Assembly (NCBI GenBank): GCA_963634745.1
Contig: CAVHCX010000010.1
Coordinates: 1-64,000, forward strand
DNA from: CAKRJP01 sp963634745
Lineage (GTDB): Bacteria; Bacillota; Clostridia; Lachnospirales; Lachnospiraceae
Direction of reading: 5' to 3'
Length of the DNA stretch: 64,000 nucleotides
Below, one piece after another: positions 18,705 through 27,020 of the stretch (its first letter is position 1; the number at the start of each line of letters is the position of its first letter). The translations under genes were made by a program, and so were the position numbers. Under the pieces are notes generated by a model. It saw only the letters and a program-made list of their open reading frames with translations. It was not told where the DNA came from and did not search any database.

Positions 18705-19064
18705 CTATCCTACATAGTCAAATGCGTTCTTAAATAAGTCGATTTTTTCACCCTCAATGCTCACCACATCAAATCTGCAAGGCAAATTTTCTAACTGATG
18801 AATTGTAATATAATAAAGCGCGCATCGAGAAATTTTTCTTTGCTTTCTAAGGTCCACAGCCTCTGCCGGATGGCCGGCTTTCGGGTCCTTCCGATACTTG
18901 ACCTCACAAAAGACCAGGTAGTCTCCATCTCTTGCGATAATGTCGATTTCTCCTCTGGAATATCTGAAATTATATTCCAGGATCTCATATCCTTCTGCTT
19001 CCAGGTAAGCCCCTGCCTTTTTTTCATAGGCTGTCCCTAGGCTTCTTTTATTCTGCTTCTCCAT
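18705..19064 (-). CDS. yraN: YraN family nuclease-like protein (UPF0102)
   Basis: The 119-residue protein has the YraN nuclease fold: GTAYEKKAGAYLEAEGYEIL, then GEIDIIARDGDYLVFCEVKYR with the acidic/lysine metal site of PD-(D/E)XK enzymes. Its biological role is not settled. The start overlaps the end of rnhB by 17 bp, which indicates translational coupling; the rnhB-yraN pairing is common. Confidence 0.9.
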   Translation of the reverse strand: MEKQNKRSLGTAYEKKAGAYLEAEGYEILEYNFRYSRGEIDIIARDGDYLVFCEVKYRKDPKAGHPAEAVDLRKQRKISRCALYYITIHQLENLPCRFDVVSIEGEKIDLFKNAFDYVG

Positions 19065-19722
19065 GAATAATATTCTTTATAAAGCTCCTTCTGTGAATTG
19101 GCGTTGGCCCCAATTTTCTTAAAGCTTCCATGTGGGCCTTGGTTCCATAGCCTTTGTTGCTTGCAAAATCATATCCCGGCAGGGTCTTATCATATTCCAC
19201 CATCATTCGGTCTCTTGTAACCTTGGCAATAATGCTGGCAGCTGCAATGGAGACACTTTTTGCATCTCCCTTGATAATAGGAACCTGGGGAATATCGACC
19301 TCCGGAATGGTTACAGCATCATTTAGCAAAAGATCCGGGCGGACTTTTAGATTGCCAATAGCCTGTCGCATGGCCTCGTAGGTTGCCTGCAAAATATTGA
19401 TCTCATCGATTCGCTCGGGCCCTACTATCCCGATGCCTGTAGCATATGCCTTGTCCATGATTTCCTCATAGAGGGCCTCCCTTTTTTTCTCAGAAAGCTT
19501 CTTGGAATCATTAAGATAAAGAATGGTTTCGCCTTTTGGAAGGATAACTGCACCTGCCACCACCGGTCCTGCCAAGGGTCCTCTTCCCACCTCGTCAATG
19601 CCGCAAATATACTGGCAGTAGTCATATTCCCGCTCAAATTCCTTCATGGTCTCTAGGCGGGCCAACTCTTTCTCTAGCTTTTCCTGCTGCTTTTTTGCTC
19701 TTTCTTCTTCTCTTTTATTCAT
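19048..19722 (-). CDS. rnhB: Ribonuclease HII
   Basis: The 224-residue enzyme removes ribonucleotides from RNA/DNA hybrids. The signature GIDEVGRGPLAGPVVAGAV holds the first catalytic Asp/Glu pair, and LLNDAV and AASIIAKVTRDRMM follow. An N-terminal charged coil (residues 1-35, rich in Lys/Glu) precedes the catalytic domain. The neighbourhood rbgA-rnhB matches that of Bacillus. A downstream Met at residue 27 is an alternative start. Confidence 0.95.
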   Translation of the reverse strand: MNKREEERAKKQQEKLEKELARLETMKEFEREYDYCQYICGIDEVGRGPLAGPVVAGAVILPKGETILYLNDSKKLSEKKREALYEEIMDKAYATGIGIVGPERIDEINILQATYEAMRQAIGNLKVRPDLLLNDAVTIPEVDIPQVPIIKGDAKSVSIAAASIIAKVTRDRMMVEYDKTLPGYDFASNKGYGTKAHMEALRKLGPTPIHRRSFIKNIIHGEAE

Positions 19723-19753
19723 GCTGTCCGGCTCTTTCTTTTTTTCTTTACTT

Positions 19754-20311
19754 TTATTCGTGCTTGATCATTCCCAGCTTGTCAAAGGGATAAATACGCA
19801 CCCAGGCTCTTCCCATAAGTTCGCTTCTGGTAATGAGTCCTACCGCCGGGTCCCTGCTGTCAGAGCTATGGTTTCGGTTGTCACCCAAAACAAAATACTC
19901 ATCCGCTCCCAGAGTAATGGGATTTTCTGCAGTTCCGGCATCTTCCATAAGCTCGGCCCCGTAGATATCTGAGGTCAAAAGCTCTCCGTCAATATATACA
20001 TAGCCATTGACCACCTGAACCGTCTCTCCCGGGAGTCCGATGATCCGCTTGATATAATAGGTATTGTCCTCATAGCGATAAGGGAATACTACAATATCAA
20101 AGCGTTTCGGCTCATGAAAATGATAGCTTAATTTATCTACAATAAGGTTATCTCCGTCACTTAAGGTGGTCTCCATGGAGGACCCACTCACCCGGGTTCT
20201 CTGTCCTACATAAGTTACCACCCCATAGGTTAAGACCACAATGATCAGAAGATAAAAGATCCAACTCAAAAGTTCTCTTGCCACACTAGGCTCCTTGTCT
20301 CGTCTTGCCAC
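19754..20311 (-). CDS. lepB: Signal peptidase I (first copy)
   Basis: The 185-residue type I signal peptidase has one N-terminal membrane helix (about residues 13-35). The catalytic serine is Ser45 (SGSSMETTL), the general-base lysine Lys88 (YYIKRIIGLPGE), and the box E motif is FVLGDNRNHSSDSR. It cleaves signal peptides outside the membrane. It lies 3 bp after rbgA. A second copy lies on the other side of rbgA, which suggests duplication with divergence of the N-terminus. Confidence 0.94.
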   Translation of the reverse strand: MARRDKEPSVARELLSWIFYLLIIVVLTYGVVTYVGQRTRVSGSSMETTLSDGDNLIVDKLSYHFHEPKRFDIVVFPYRYEDNTYYIKRIIGLPGETVQVVNGYVYIDGELLTSDIYGAELMEDAGTAENPITLGADEYFVLGDNRNHSSDSRDPAVGLITRSELMGRAWVRIYPFDKLGMIKHE

Positions 20312-20314
20312 TTC

Positions 20315-21199
20315 TTACACTTCCTTTGTTGCTTCCTCTGTCTCTTCTTCCGTTGAAGCCTGTGGATACTCTAAGGTAAATCTTCCGATACGGCCATTTC
20401 TAAAATCATCCAAAAGAAGGCCGGCTGCCTTTTCTGTATCCAACTCGCTGCCCCGCACCAGGCAATGTCTGCTTTCTGCAATTTGTTCCAGCATTACATA
20501 AGCATTCTCATGGCCTTCAATGCTGTACTTTTCTTCCAAGATTCCCCTGTAATTCTGGTTCATAAATGAGATCAGTTCTGCCGCCAGTTCTTCAGTATTT
20601 AAAATTTCATCCTTAATAGAACCAATAAAGGCCAGCCTTAATCCCACTTCCTGGTCCTCAAACTTGGGCCATAAAATTCCCGGCGTATCCAAAAGTTCCA
20701 CAGATTTATTTAGGCGGATCCACTGTTTTCCCTTGGTAACCCCCGGCTTGTTCCCGGTTTTGGCTGCAGCCTTTCCTGCTAAAGCATTGATGAAGGTAGA
20801 CTTTCCAACATTTGGAATTCCTACAACCATGGCCCTGACGGGACGGTTTAAGATTCCTCTTTTTCTGTCTCTCTCGATTTTCTCCTTGCAGGCCTCGGCA
20901 ATCACACCCTGAATAGACTTAATCCCTGTACCCTTCTTAGAATTTACCTTCACCACGTGATAACCCTTAGCCTTAAAATATTCCGTCCAGGCATCATTCC
21001 ACTTCTCTTCTGCCATGTCCGACTTATTTAACAAGATCATTCGGGCCTTATTTTTTCCCAACTCATCAATGTCCGGATTCCTGCTGCTTAAGGGGACTCT
21101 TGCATCCACAAGCTCAATCACCAAGTCAATGAGTTTCATATTTTCCTGCATCATACGCTTTGCTTTCGTCATATGACCCGGATACCATTGAAAATGCAT
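20315..21199 (-). CDS. rbgA: Ribosome biogenesis GTPase RbgA (YlqF)
   Basis: The 294-residue circularly permuted GTPase is needed for late 50S subunit assembly. The motif order is permuted: G4 (LNKSDMAEE) near residue 58 comes first, then G1 (GIPNVGKSTFINAL) near 128 and G3 (LLDTPGILWP) near 172. The N-terminal FQWYPGHMTKAKR is typical of RbgA. A C-terminal RNA-binding region follows. It sits between the two lepB copies. Confidence 0.95.
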   Translation of the reverse strand: MHFQWYPGHMTKAKRMMQENMKLIDLVIELVDARVPLSSRNPDIDELGKNKARMILLNKSDMAEEKWNDAWTEYFKAKGYHVVKVNSKKGTGIKSIQGVIAEACKEKIERDRKRGILNRPVRAMVVGIPNVGKSTFINALAGKAAAKTGNKPGVTKGKQWIRLNKSVELLDTPGILWPKFEDQEVGLRLAFIGSIKDEILNTEELAAELISFMNQNYRGILEEKYSIEGHENAYVMLEQIAESRHCLVRGSELDTEKAAGLLLDDFRNGRIGRFTLEYPQASTEEETEEATKEV

Positions 21200-21209
21200 A
21201 ATCTGCCTC

Positions 21210-21842
21210 CTACTCTATAAATCCTCTATGCTTACCCGGAGAGGAAATGTACCAGGCTTTTCCATAGATATAGTCTCTTTTTACCAGTCCGATATCAGCA
21301 TTCCTGCTGTCTTCGCTACTTGCACGATTGTCTCCCAAGACAAAGTATTCATCGTTTCCCAGGGTAATTTCCTCCCCCGCGATTCCTACATCGTCAATCT
21401 TGCTAACTTCGTAGTCTTCTTCTAATTTTTCACCGTTAATATAAATGCGGTTTTCTATGATCTGTAAGGTCTCCCCCGGAAGTCCCACAATACGCTTCAC
21501 GTAATACTGCTCTCGCTCGTTTCCCTTAGGTTTGAATATAATAATGTCTCCCCTCTTGGGACTGGAAGCGTTATAGGTAACCCTATTTACCAGCACGACA
21601 TCTCCGTTATAAAGCACCGGATTCATGGAGTCTCCTACAATACTGATCTTCTGACCATAATACCAAACGGCCACAAAAGCCAGAAAGCATACTAAGGCAA
21701 TTTTGAAAATCCAGATCACCACAACTTTTAAAATTCCAAAATCCGGATGCCATTTTTTCACATTCTTTTTCAGCTTTTTTTGCAGCTTCTTATACTTTGC
21801 ATTCTGCGGCTTTCTACGCTGATACTTTCTCTTTCTCGCCAT
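21210..21842 (-). CDS. lepB: Signal peptidase I (second copy, basic N-terminus)
   Basis: The 210-residue type I signal peptidase has catalytic Ser72 (IVGDSMNPVL) and Lys116 (YYVKRIVGLPGE), with box E FVLGDNRASSEDSR. Unlike the other copy it carries a strongly basic cytoplasmic N-terminus of about 35 residues before the membrane helix (about 37-62). Two signal peptidases may process different client sets. It lies downstream of rplS beyond a terminator and a second hairpin. Confidence 0.94.
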   Translation of the reverse strand: MARKRKYQRRKPQNAKYKKLQKKLKKNVKKWHPDFGILKVVVIWIFKIALVCFLAFVAVWYYGQKISIVGDSMNPVLYNGDVVLVNRVTYNASSPKRGDIIIFKPKGNEREQYYVKRIVGLPGETLQIIENRIYINGEKLEEDYEVSKIDDVGIAGEEITLGNDEYFVLGDNRASSEDSRNADIGLVKRDYIYGKAWYISSPGKHRGFIE

Positions 21843-21851
21843 ACTACCACC

Positions 21852-21887
21852 TTTTTAAGCATCTCTCTTTTCCCTGATGCTTAAAAA
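21852..21887 (-). other. Hairpin between rplS terminator and lepB
   Basis: TTTTTAAGCATC and GATGCTTAAAAA form a 12-bp perfect stem on the minus strand ending at the AGGTGG ribosome binding site of lepB. Its 5' arm is the T run of the rplS terminator, so the two structures compete for the same bases. Confidence 0.6.
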
Positions 21888-21916
21888 GGACAACTAACAT
21901 GATGTAGTTGTCCTTT
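21882..21916 (-). terminator. Terminator after rplS
   Basis: GGACAACT/AGTTGTCC form an 8-bp stem followed by TTTTT on the minus strand, 15 bp past the rplS stop. Confidence 0.75.
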
Positions 21917-21927
21917 TCCATAGTTTC

Positions 21928-22272
21928 TTATTTAACTAACTCTTTAACCTTTGCCTTCTTACCAACGCGGTCTCTTAAGTAGAATAATTTAGCTCTTCTT
22001 ACTTTACCTCTTCTTACTACTTCGATCTTCTCTACGTTTGGTGAGTGTAATGGCCAAGTCTTCTCAACACCTACTCCGTTAGAAGTCTTTCTAACTGTAA
22101 ATGTCTCTCTAGCTCCACCGCCCTGTCTCTTAAGTACGGTTCCTTCGAATACCTGTACTCTTTCGCGGTTTCCCTCTTTGATCTTTCCGTATACTTTAAC
22201 AGTATCTCCTACGTGAAATTCTGCAACTTCTTTTACCTGAGCTGCTTCAATATTCTTAATAATATCGTTCAT
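21928..22272 (-). CDS. rplS: 50S ribosomal protein L19
   Basis: The 114-residue L19 protein lies at the 30S-50S interface. VGDTVKVYGKIKEGNRERVQ and FEGTVLKRQGGG are typical, and the C-terminus KKAKVKELVK is complete. The start at 22272 has AAGGAGG upstream; longer frames to 22353 run into the leader and are not used. It follows trmD, as in most bacteria, but has its own promoter and leader. Confidence 0.97.
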   Translation of the reverse strand: MNDIIKNIEAAQVKEVAEFHVGDTVKVYGKIKEGNRERVQVFEGTVLKRQGGGARETFTVRKTSNGVGVEKTWPLHSPNVEKIEVVRRGKVRRAKLFYLRDRVGKKAKVKELVK

Positions 22273-22279
22273 GTGTGTG

Positions 22280-22347
22280 ACCTCCTTAGTAATATTGGAT
22301 GTTCTTAATACCCTTGGTACCAGAGGACCATCTATTTCTTCACAACA
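22280..22347 (-). promoter_or_regulatory. Probable L19 leader
   Basis: The untranslated RNA from the predicted start (about 22347) to the ribosome binding site contains complementary GATG..CATC and GGTAC/GGTATT segments around an unpaired AAG. Firmicute rplS genes often carry an autoregulatory leader here. The assignment rests on position and fold. Confidence 0.5.
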
Positions 22348-22353
22348 AGCCAT

Positions 22354-22382
22354 ATAATATCATATTTTATCTTGCTTTACAA
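22354..22382 (-). promoter_or_regulatory. Promoter of rplS
   Basis: TTGTAA (22377-22382) and TATTAT (22354-22359) are 17 bp apart on the minus strand, about 80 bp before the rplS start. Confidence 0.6.
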
Positions 22383-22411
22383 GCATTAATTTCTCTATTC
22401 CCAGCTTATTT

Positions 22412-23158
22412 TTAAGCTTCTGCTTGCTCTTCCAGAATTTTTCTTGCCAATTCTTCCTCTTGTTTGCTAAGCTCTGCCCCGGCAAGTAAATCCGGCCGGT
22501 TTTTAGCTGTCCGGATCACAGACTGCTCTCTTCTCCATTTTTCAATATTGGCATGGTGACCTGACATCAAAATAGGCGGCACAGCCTTCTCATGCCATAC
22601 TTCCGGCCTAGAATATTGCGGATATTCTAGGAGGTTTCCCTGAAAACTCTCAAACTCCGCAGACACGTCATTGTGAAGCACACCCGGGATCAGCCTGGAA
22701 ATACAATCCACCATGATCATAGCAGGAAGTTCTCCTCCTGTGAGAACATAATCTCCGATGGAGACATAGTCTGTAACAATCTCCTCCAGGACCCTCTCGT
22801 CCACACCCTCATAGTGTCCACATAGGAAGACCAAATCCTCTTCCTTTGCAAATTCTTCGGCCATGGACTGGTTGAAGGTCTTTCCCTGGGGAGATAAAAA
22901 TACGGTACGAAGATTTTTCTTTCCCGTCTTTTCCTGAATGGCCTTATAGGTCTGATATACAGGCTCTGCCTGCATCAGCATGCCGGCCCCTCCACCGTAG
23001 GGATAATCATCTACGCTCTGGTGTTTGTTAAAAGCATAATCTCTGATGTTAATGGCATCCACGGATAAGAGTCCCTTGTTTACAGCCCTTCCGATAATGC
23101 TGGTATTAAGGCCGTCCCGCACCATATCCGGAAACAATGTCATAATATAAAAATTCAT
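22412..23158 (-). CDS. trmD: tRNA (guanine37-N1)-methyltransferase
   Basis: The 248-residue SPOUT methyltransferase modifies G37 of tRNAs to keep the reading frame. MNFYIMTLFPDM at the start and the trefoil-knot SAM-binding motifs (LCGHYEGVDERVLE, SIGDYVLTGGELPA) are intact. It lies 30 bp after rimM and before rplS in the conserved order. Confidence 0.97.
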   Translation of the reverse strand: MNFYIMTLFPDMVRDGLNTSIIGRAVNKGLLSVDAINIRDYAFNKHQSVDDYPYGGGAGMLMQAEPVYQTYKAIQEKTGKKNLRTVFLSPQGKTFNQSMAEEFAKEEDLVFLCGHYEGVDERVLEEIVTDYVSIGDYVLTGGELPAMIMVDCISRLIPGVLHNDVSAEFESFQGNLLEYPQYSRPEVWHEKAVPPILMSGHHANIEKWRREQSVIRTAKNRPDLLAGAELSKQEEELARKILEEQAEA

Positions 23159-23188
23159 CTATTTTTTTCCTCATTAAGCTCAAAAAAC

Positions 23189-23695
23189 TTATAGCAGGCC
23201 TTCCATCAGGTGGATGGTGATCTTTCCGGCCTCCTCATCTACATTTAAAATGCATTCCTTAATAGCCGGAATCAGTACCTCCCCGTGGTCCTTACTATCT
23301 ATTACATATACATCGTTGGCGCCGGTCTCCATGACATCTTTCAAAGTCCCAAAAAGGCTGCCGTCCTCCGTATATACTTCCATTCCCATAATATCTGCTA
23401 TAAAATATTCATCTTCTTCCAAATCCACCGCATCCTCTCTATTTATCAAAAGAGGGCATCTTTTATAGCGTTCAATGTCATTTATATTATCAATCCCCTT
23501 AAATTTTAGGATTACAAACTGCTTAAAATATTTTACACTTTGAATTTCCAAGGGGATCTGTTGCTTTCCTGCGTCAAGAATTACTTGTTTTAAATCATCA
23601 AATCTGGTGGCATCGTCCGTGGTGGGATATACCTTTACTTCTCCGCGGATCCCGTGGGTCGCTGTAATTACTCCTACCTGCAACATTTGCTCCAT
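23189..23695 (-). CDS. rimM: Ribosome maturation factor RimM
   Basis: The 168-residue 30S assembly factor has the N-terminal RimM barrel (VGVITATHGIRGEVKVYPTT) and a C-terminal PRC barrel (EDEYFIADIMGMEVY, VLIPAIKECI). It binds S19 and helps 16S rRNA mature. It is placed between khpA and trmD as in other Firmicutes. Confidence 0.95.
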   Translation of the reverse strand: MEQMLQVGVITATHGIRGEVKVYPTTDDATRFDDLKQVILDAGKQQIPLEIQSVKYFKQFVILKFKGIDNINDIERYKRCPLLINREDAVDLEEDEYFIADIMGMEVYTEDGSLFGTLKDVMETGANDVYVIDSKDHGEVLIPAIKECILNVDEEAGKITIHLMEGLL

Positions 23696-23761
23696 CTTAA
23701 ATCCTCCATATAAGCCTTCATCTATTCCTTCAAAAGCATCCGGCTTTCCTTTTTAGTAAAT

Positions 23762-23787
23762 AAGGACAGACCTTACAGCCTGTCCTT
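23762..23787 (-). terminator. Hairpin between khpA and rimM
   Basis: AAGGACAG and CTGTCCTT form an 8-bp perfect stem. On the minus strand it is followed by TTATTT only, so it may be a weak terminator or attenuator that lowers expression of rimM-trmD relative to rpsP-khpA. Confidence 0.5.
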
Positions 23788-23807
23788 ATCTTATACTTTT
23801 CGTTCCA

Positions 23808-24038
23808 TTAATCTAAAATATCAACAGAAACTTTCTTATCTTCCTTAGCTGCAGCTGCCTTAACAACTGAGCGGATTGCCTTTGCAATGCGACCCTGTTT
23901 TCCGATAACCTTTCCCATATCAGAATCAGCTACACGTACTTCCAGGACAGTATTTTCTCGCTCTTCACGTTCGGTTACAACTACACTTTCAGGATCATCG
24001 ACTAATGCTTTCGCAATTACTTCAACTAATTCTTTCAT
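23808..24038 (-). CDS. khpA: KH-domain RNA-binding protein KhpA
   Basis: The 76-residue protein is a single KH domain of the YlqC/KhpA family with the GxxG-type loop in MGKVIGKQGRIAKAIR. It binds RNA, usually with KhpB, and influences cell division in relatives. The start at 24038 follows GGAGGTGCACT; the frame extends to 24056 without a better site. It lies 22 bp after rpsP. Confidence 0.93.
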   Translation of the reverse strand: MKELVEVIAKALVDDPESVVVTEREERENTVLEVRVADSDMGKVIGKQGRIAKAIRSVVKAAAAKEDKKVSVDILD

Positions 24039-24059
24039 AGTGCACCTCCGAAGCATCTA

Positions 24060-24305
24060 TTATTTTTCAATACCAGCTGCTTTAAAAATCTTATTTACTA
24101 CTTCTGTAGGCTGAGCTCCGTTTGCTAACCACTTCTTAGCTGCTTCCTCATCTACGCTGATTGCGCTTGGATCACAGTTTGGATCATAAGTTCCGATCTC
24201 GTCGATGAACTTTCCATCTCTTGGTGATCTAGAATCTGCAACGATGATTCTATAAAAAGGAGCCTTCTTCTGTCCCATTCTTCTTAATCTGATTTTTACT
24301 GCCAT
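24060..24305 (-). CDS. rpsP: 30S ribosomal protein S16
   Basis: The 81-residue S16 begins AVKIRLRRMGQKKAPFYRI and has VADSRSPRDGKFIDEIGTYDP, the family signature. GGAGGTG precedes the ATG. It is 130 bp after ffh; the gap holds a weak GC hairpin but no gene. Confidence 0.98.
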   Translation of the reverse strand: MAVKIRLRRMGQKKAPFYRIIVADSRSPRDGKFIDEIGTYDPNCDPSAISVDEEAAKKWLANGAQPTEVVNKIFKAAGIEK

Positions 24306-24435
24306 GTGTATGCACCTCCATAAAATATTAATTATAAACTTCTTTCGCGAGTAATCTTCGCGTTCATATATATAATGCGATAATCGCAGTATACCTAATT
24401 CATTTCTTCCACCAATAAATGTCTCTTGTCATTTA

Positions 24436-25794
24436 TTAAAATGGAAATTTAAACTTGCCTCGCTTACCGGCCTTTCCAAACTGCTTCATCATCTTGCGCA
24501 TCTCATTAAAAGATTTCACCATACGGTTGACTTCGCTGATATCTACCCCGGCTCCCTTGGCGATTCGATGTTTTCTGGATGGATTGATAAGGTCCGGATT
24601 TGCTCTCTCCTCCGGTGTCATAGACCGGATCATAGCTTCCATGCGAGCCATATTCTTCTCTGCCTGAGAAGTCTGCTCCTCGTCCATGTTCATGCCCTTC
24701 ATCATGTTGCCGCCCATACTTCCTAAACCAGGCAGCATGTTCATGATACTTCCAAGGCCTCCCATGTTTCGCATCTGACTCATACTTTCTAAATAATCGT
24801 CATAATCAAACTGAGCCTTCTTAAGCTTCTGAGTCATAGCCTTGGCTTTTTCCTCATCGATCTCTGCTTCTGCCTTCTCAATAAGGGTCAGCACATCTCC
24901 CATGCCAAGAATACGGGATGCCATACGGTCCGGATAAAATTGTTCCAGATCCGAAAGTTTCTCTCCCATACCTACATAGAGAATAGGCTTTCCTGTAACG
25001 GCCTTAACGGAAAGGGCCGCACCACCTCTGGTATCGCCGTCAAGCTTTGTGACGATCACACCGTCAATGCCGATCTTCTCGTCAAATTCCTTGGCAACAT
25101 TCACTGCATCCTGACCGGTCATGGCATCAATTACCAAGATGGTCTGGTGTACAGTAACCGCTTGCTTGATCTCCTGAAGTTCTCCCATCATATCCTCATC
25201 AATATGAAGACGACCGGCGGTATCCAAAATCACAAGATTATGGCCGTTCTTCTGGGCATGCTCCAAAGCGGCTTTGGCAATGTTTGCAGGCTTATGAGAA
25301 TCTCCCATGGAGAAAACCTCTACGCCCTGCTTCTCACCGTTGACCTGCAACTGCTTAATTGCAGCCGGACGATAAACATCGCAGGCTACTAACAAGGGTT
25401 TCTTTCCCTTAAGCTTAAACTTACCTGCAAGCTTTGCTGTTGTGGTTGTCTTACCTGCTCCCTGAAGACCTGCCATCATAAGAACAGTAATACTCTTACC
25501 CGGCTGAAGTTTTATCTCCGTGGTCTCAGATCCCATAAGACTAACCAGCTCTTCGTTAACGATCTTAACCACCATCTGTCCCGGATTCAAACCATTCATA
25601 ACATCCTGTCCGATGGCTCTCTCCTGGACTTTCTTCGTGAAGTCCTTCACTACCTTGAAGTTAACATCTGCTGCCAGAAGTGCACGTTTGATCTCCTTTA
25701 AGGCTTCCTTTACATCATCTTCTGTCAGGCGACCCTTATTTCTGAGATTTTTAAAAACGTTTTGCAGTTTTTCTGTCAAGCTGTCAAATGCCAT
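24436..25794 (-). CDS. ffh: Signal recognition particle protein Ffh (SRP54)
   Basis: The 452-residue GTPase binds signal sequences of nascent membrane proteins with the SRP RNA. The N domain, then the G domain (GLQGAGKTTTTAKLAGK, DTAGR, TKLDGDTRGGAA), and a C-terminal methionine-rich M domain (GSMGGNMMKGMNMDEE) are present. The start lies 1 bp after the ylxM stop, whose last codons hold the ribosome binding site, so expression is coupled. Confidence 0.98.
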   Translation of the reverse strand: MAFDSLTEKLQNVFKNLRNKGRLTEDDVKEALKEIKRALLAADVNFKVVKDFTKKVQERAIGQDVMNGLNPGQMVVKIVNEELVSLMGSETTEIKLQPGKSITVLMMAGLQGAGKTTTTAKLAGKFKLKGKKPLLVACDVYRPAAIKQLQVNGEKQGVEVFSMGDSHKPANIAKAALEHAQKNGHNLVILDTAGRLHIDEDMMGELQEIKQAVTVHQTILVIDAMTGQDAVNVAKEFDEKIGIDGVIVTKLDGDTRGGAALSVKAVTGKPILYVGMGEKLSDLEQFYPDRMASRILGMGDVLTLIEKAEAEIDEEKAKAMTQKLKKAQFDYDDYLESMSQMRNMGGLGSIMNMLPGLGSMGGNMMKGMNMDEEQTSQAEKNMARMEAMIRSMTPEERANPDLINPSRKHRIAKGAGVDISEVNRMVKSFNEMRKMMKQFGKAGKRGKFKFPF

Positions 25795-25795
25795 A

Positions 25796-26140
25796 TTATA
25801 ACTCCTCCAAAATCTCGCCGGATATTCTGCGAATCTCCTTTACAAAACCTGTCATGTCACTGGGTTCCCCGTCCTTTATCAGATCGTTGATCTCATCGAC
25901 CTTCTCTCGAATGGAAACAAACTTCTCCACAAGGTGAAGCTTCTCTTCATATCCTCTGAGTGTCTGATCACAACGCTTGATCAGATCATGGACTCCCTGG
26001 CGGCTAATCCCCGCCTCCTTGGCAATCTCTCCAAGAGATAGGTCCTCTAAAACAAATTGTTCATAGATCTCTTTCTGATGATTCGTCAGGAGTTCTCCAT
26101 AAAAATCATAGAGTAAGGTTTGTTCAAGAATTTCATTCAC
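25796..26140 (-). CDS. ylxM: YlxM family DNA/RNA-binding protein (SRP-associated)
   Basis: The 114-residue protein has a sigma-70 region-4-like helix-turn-helix (LSLGEIAKEAGISRQGVHDLIKR) and a C-terminal helical part. YlxM is encoded with ffh across Firmicutes and is linked to SRP function. I chose the GTG at 26140, five bases after AGGTGA, giving MNEILEQTLLYDFYGELLT, close to the family start. An ATG at 26161 lies inside the predicted -10 hexamer and so cannot be in the mRNA. Confidence 0.88.
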   Translation of the reverse strand: MNEILEQTLLYDFYGELLTNHQKEIYEQFVLEDLSLGEIAKEAGISRQGVHDLIKRCDQTLRGYEEKLHLVEKFVSIREKVDEINDLIKDGEPSDMTGFVKEIRRISGEILEEL

Positions 26141-26156
26141 ATTAATCACCTGAGCT

Positions 26157-26186
26157 ATCATACAACAAGAATCTTATGGGTGTCAA
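26157..26186 (-). promoter_or_regulatory. Promoter of the ylxM-ffh operon
   Basis: TTGACA (26181-26186) and TATGAT (26157-26162) are 18 bp apart on the minus strand. The predicted transcript starts only about 10 bases before the GTG start. Confidence 0.7.
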
Positions 26187-26215
26187 GTATTTTTTCTTTA
26201 CACTTCATTTCTTCA

Positions 26216-26244
26216 TTGATTTCATTATATAATTGTCGTAAACT
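26216..26244 (+). promoter_or_regulatory. Promoter of the J-domain gene
   Basis: TTGATT (26216-26221) and TAAACT (26239-26244), 17 bp apart, each match four of six consensus bases and lie 40 bp before the start codon. Confidence 0.4.
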
Positions 26245-26283
26245 ATCCATAGCTATAGACCGAAAATAAGGATACGAAAAATT

Positions 26284-26931
26284 ATGAGTACAGAAACCTT
26301 CTACGATATCTTGGAGCTTGACCCTAAGGCTTCCCTCCAGGAAATCACTCAGGCAAAGAATAAATTAGCCAAGAAATATCATCCCGACGCTAATATGCGC
26401 CATGGCATTGATACTACAGACAAGATGCAGCAGATTTTGGAGGCTTATAAGGTTCTCTCCGACCCTGACGCCCGCAAGGATTACGATAAAAGCCTTCTTG
26501 GCATTACACCCATGGCAAAGATGCAGACCTTTGACCTGCAGCATCCGGAAAAAGATGATACAAGCCGCACCAAGGATGCCCCCATGGTTCGATGCTGGAA
26601 GGTATCAGAACGACTTTATCAGCTGGTAAGCGAAAGCGAAGACTTATTTAAAAGCCATAACAAGACCCACAAGCTGACTAAGCTTTCCGAGCGGGCCACC
26701 AAGTATACCAATTATTTAAAAAAGCATGGGATCTCAGAAGCCTACTGGTACCCGGAGGCCATGAACTGGCTCTTGTTTAATTGGTATAAAAATAGGAATT
26801 ACAGCATTAAACATCTTCTAAGTCTCTATGATGCTTACCTAAAAGAAGACTTAAAAACCATGGATCGCTTTAAAATGCAGCGGCTACAAGTAAAATACCA
26901 GCGAGCTGTAAAACGCCTATGTAAGTATTAA
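26284..26931 (+). CDS. J-domain protein (DnaJ-like co-chaperone)
   Basis: The 215-residue protein starts with a J domain (residues about 5-70: FYDILELDPKASLQEI, then YHPDAN with the HPD triad and ILEAYKVLSDPDARKDYD). It stimulates a DnaK-type ATPase. The remaining 145 residues lack the Gly/Phe and zinc-finger regions of DnaJ and form a basic, helical part that I do not recognise. AAGGAT lies before the ATG. It is transcribed away from ylxM and ends in a bidirectional terminator. Confidence 0.85.
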   Translation: MSTETFYDILELDPKASLQEITQAKNKLAKKYHPDANMRHGIDTTDKMQQILEAYKVLSDPDARKDYDKSLLGITPMAKMQTFDLQHPEKDDTSRTKDAPMVRCWKVSERLYQLVSESEDLFKSHNKTHKLTKLSERATKYTNYLKKHGISEAYWYPEAMNWLLFNWYKNRNYSIKHLLSLYDAYLKEDLKTMDRFKMQRLQVKYQRAVKRLCKY

Positions 26932-26958
26932 ATCGGCAGGCACCAGATCTCTGATCAT

Positions 26959-27009
26959 AAAAATGGCAAAGAGCCTCTTCTTTTTCACAGGTTCTTTGCC
27001 ATTTTTTTA
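26959..27009. terminator. Bidirectional terminator, J-domain gene / thioesterase
   Basis: AAAATGGCAAAGA.CCT pairs with AGG.TCTTTGCCATTTT and is flanked by A and T runs. It serves both converging genes. Confidence 0.85.
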
Positions 27010-27020
27010 TATGAAGGAAC

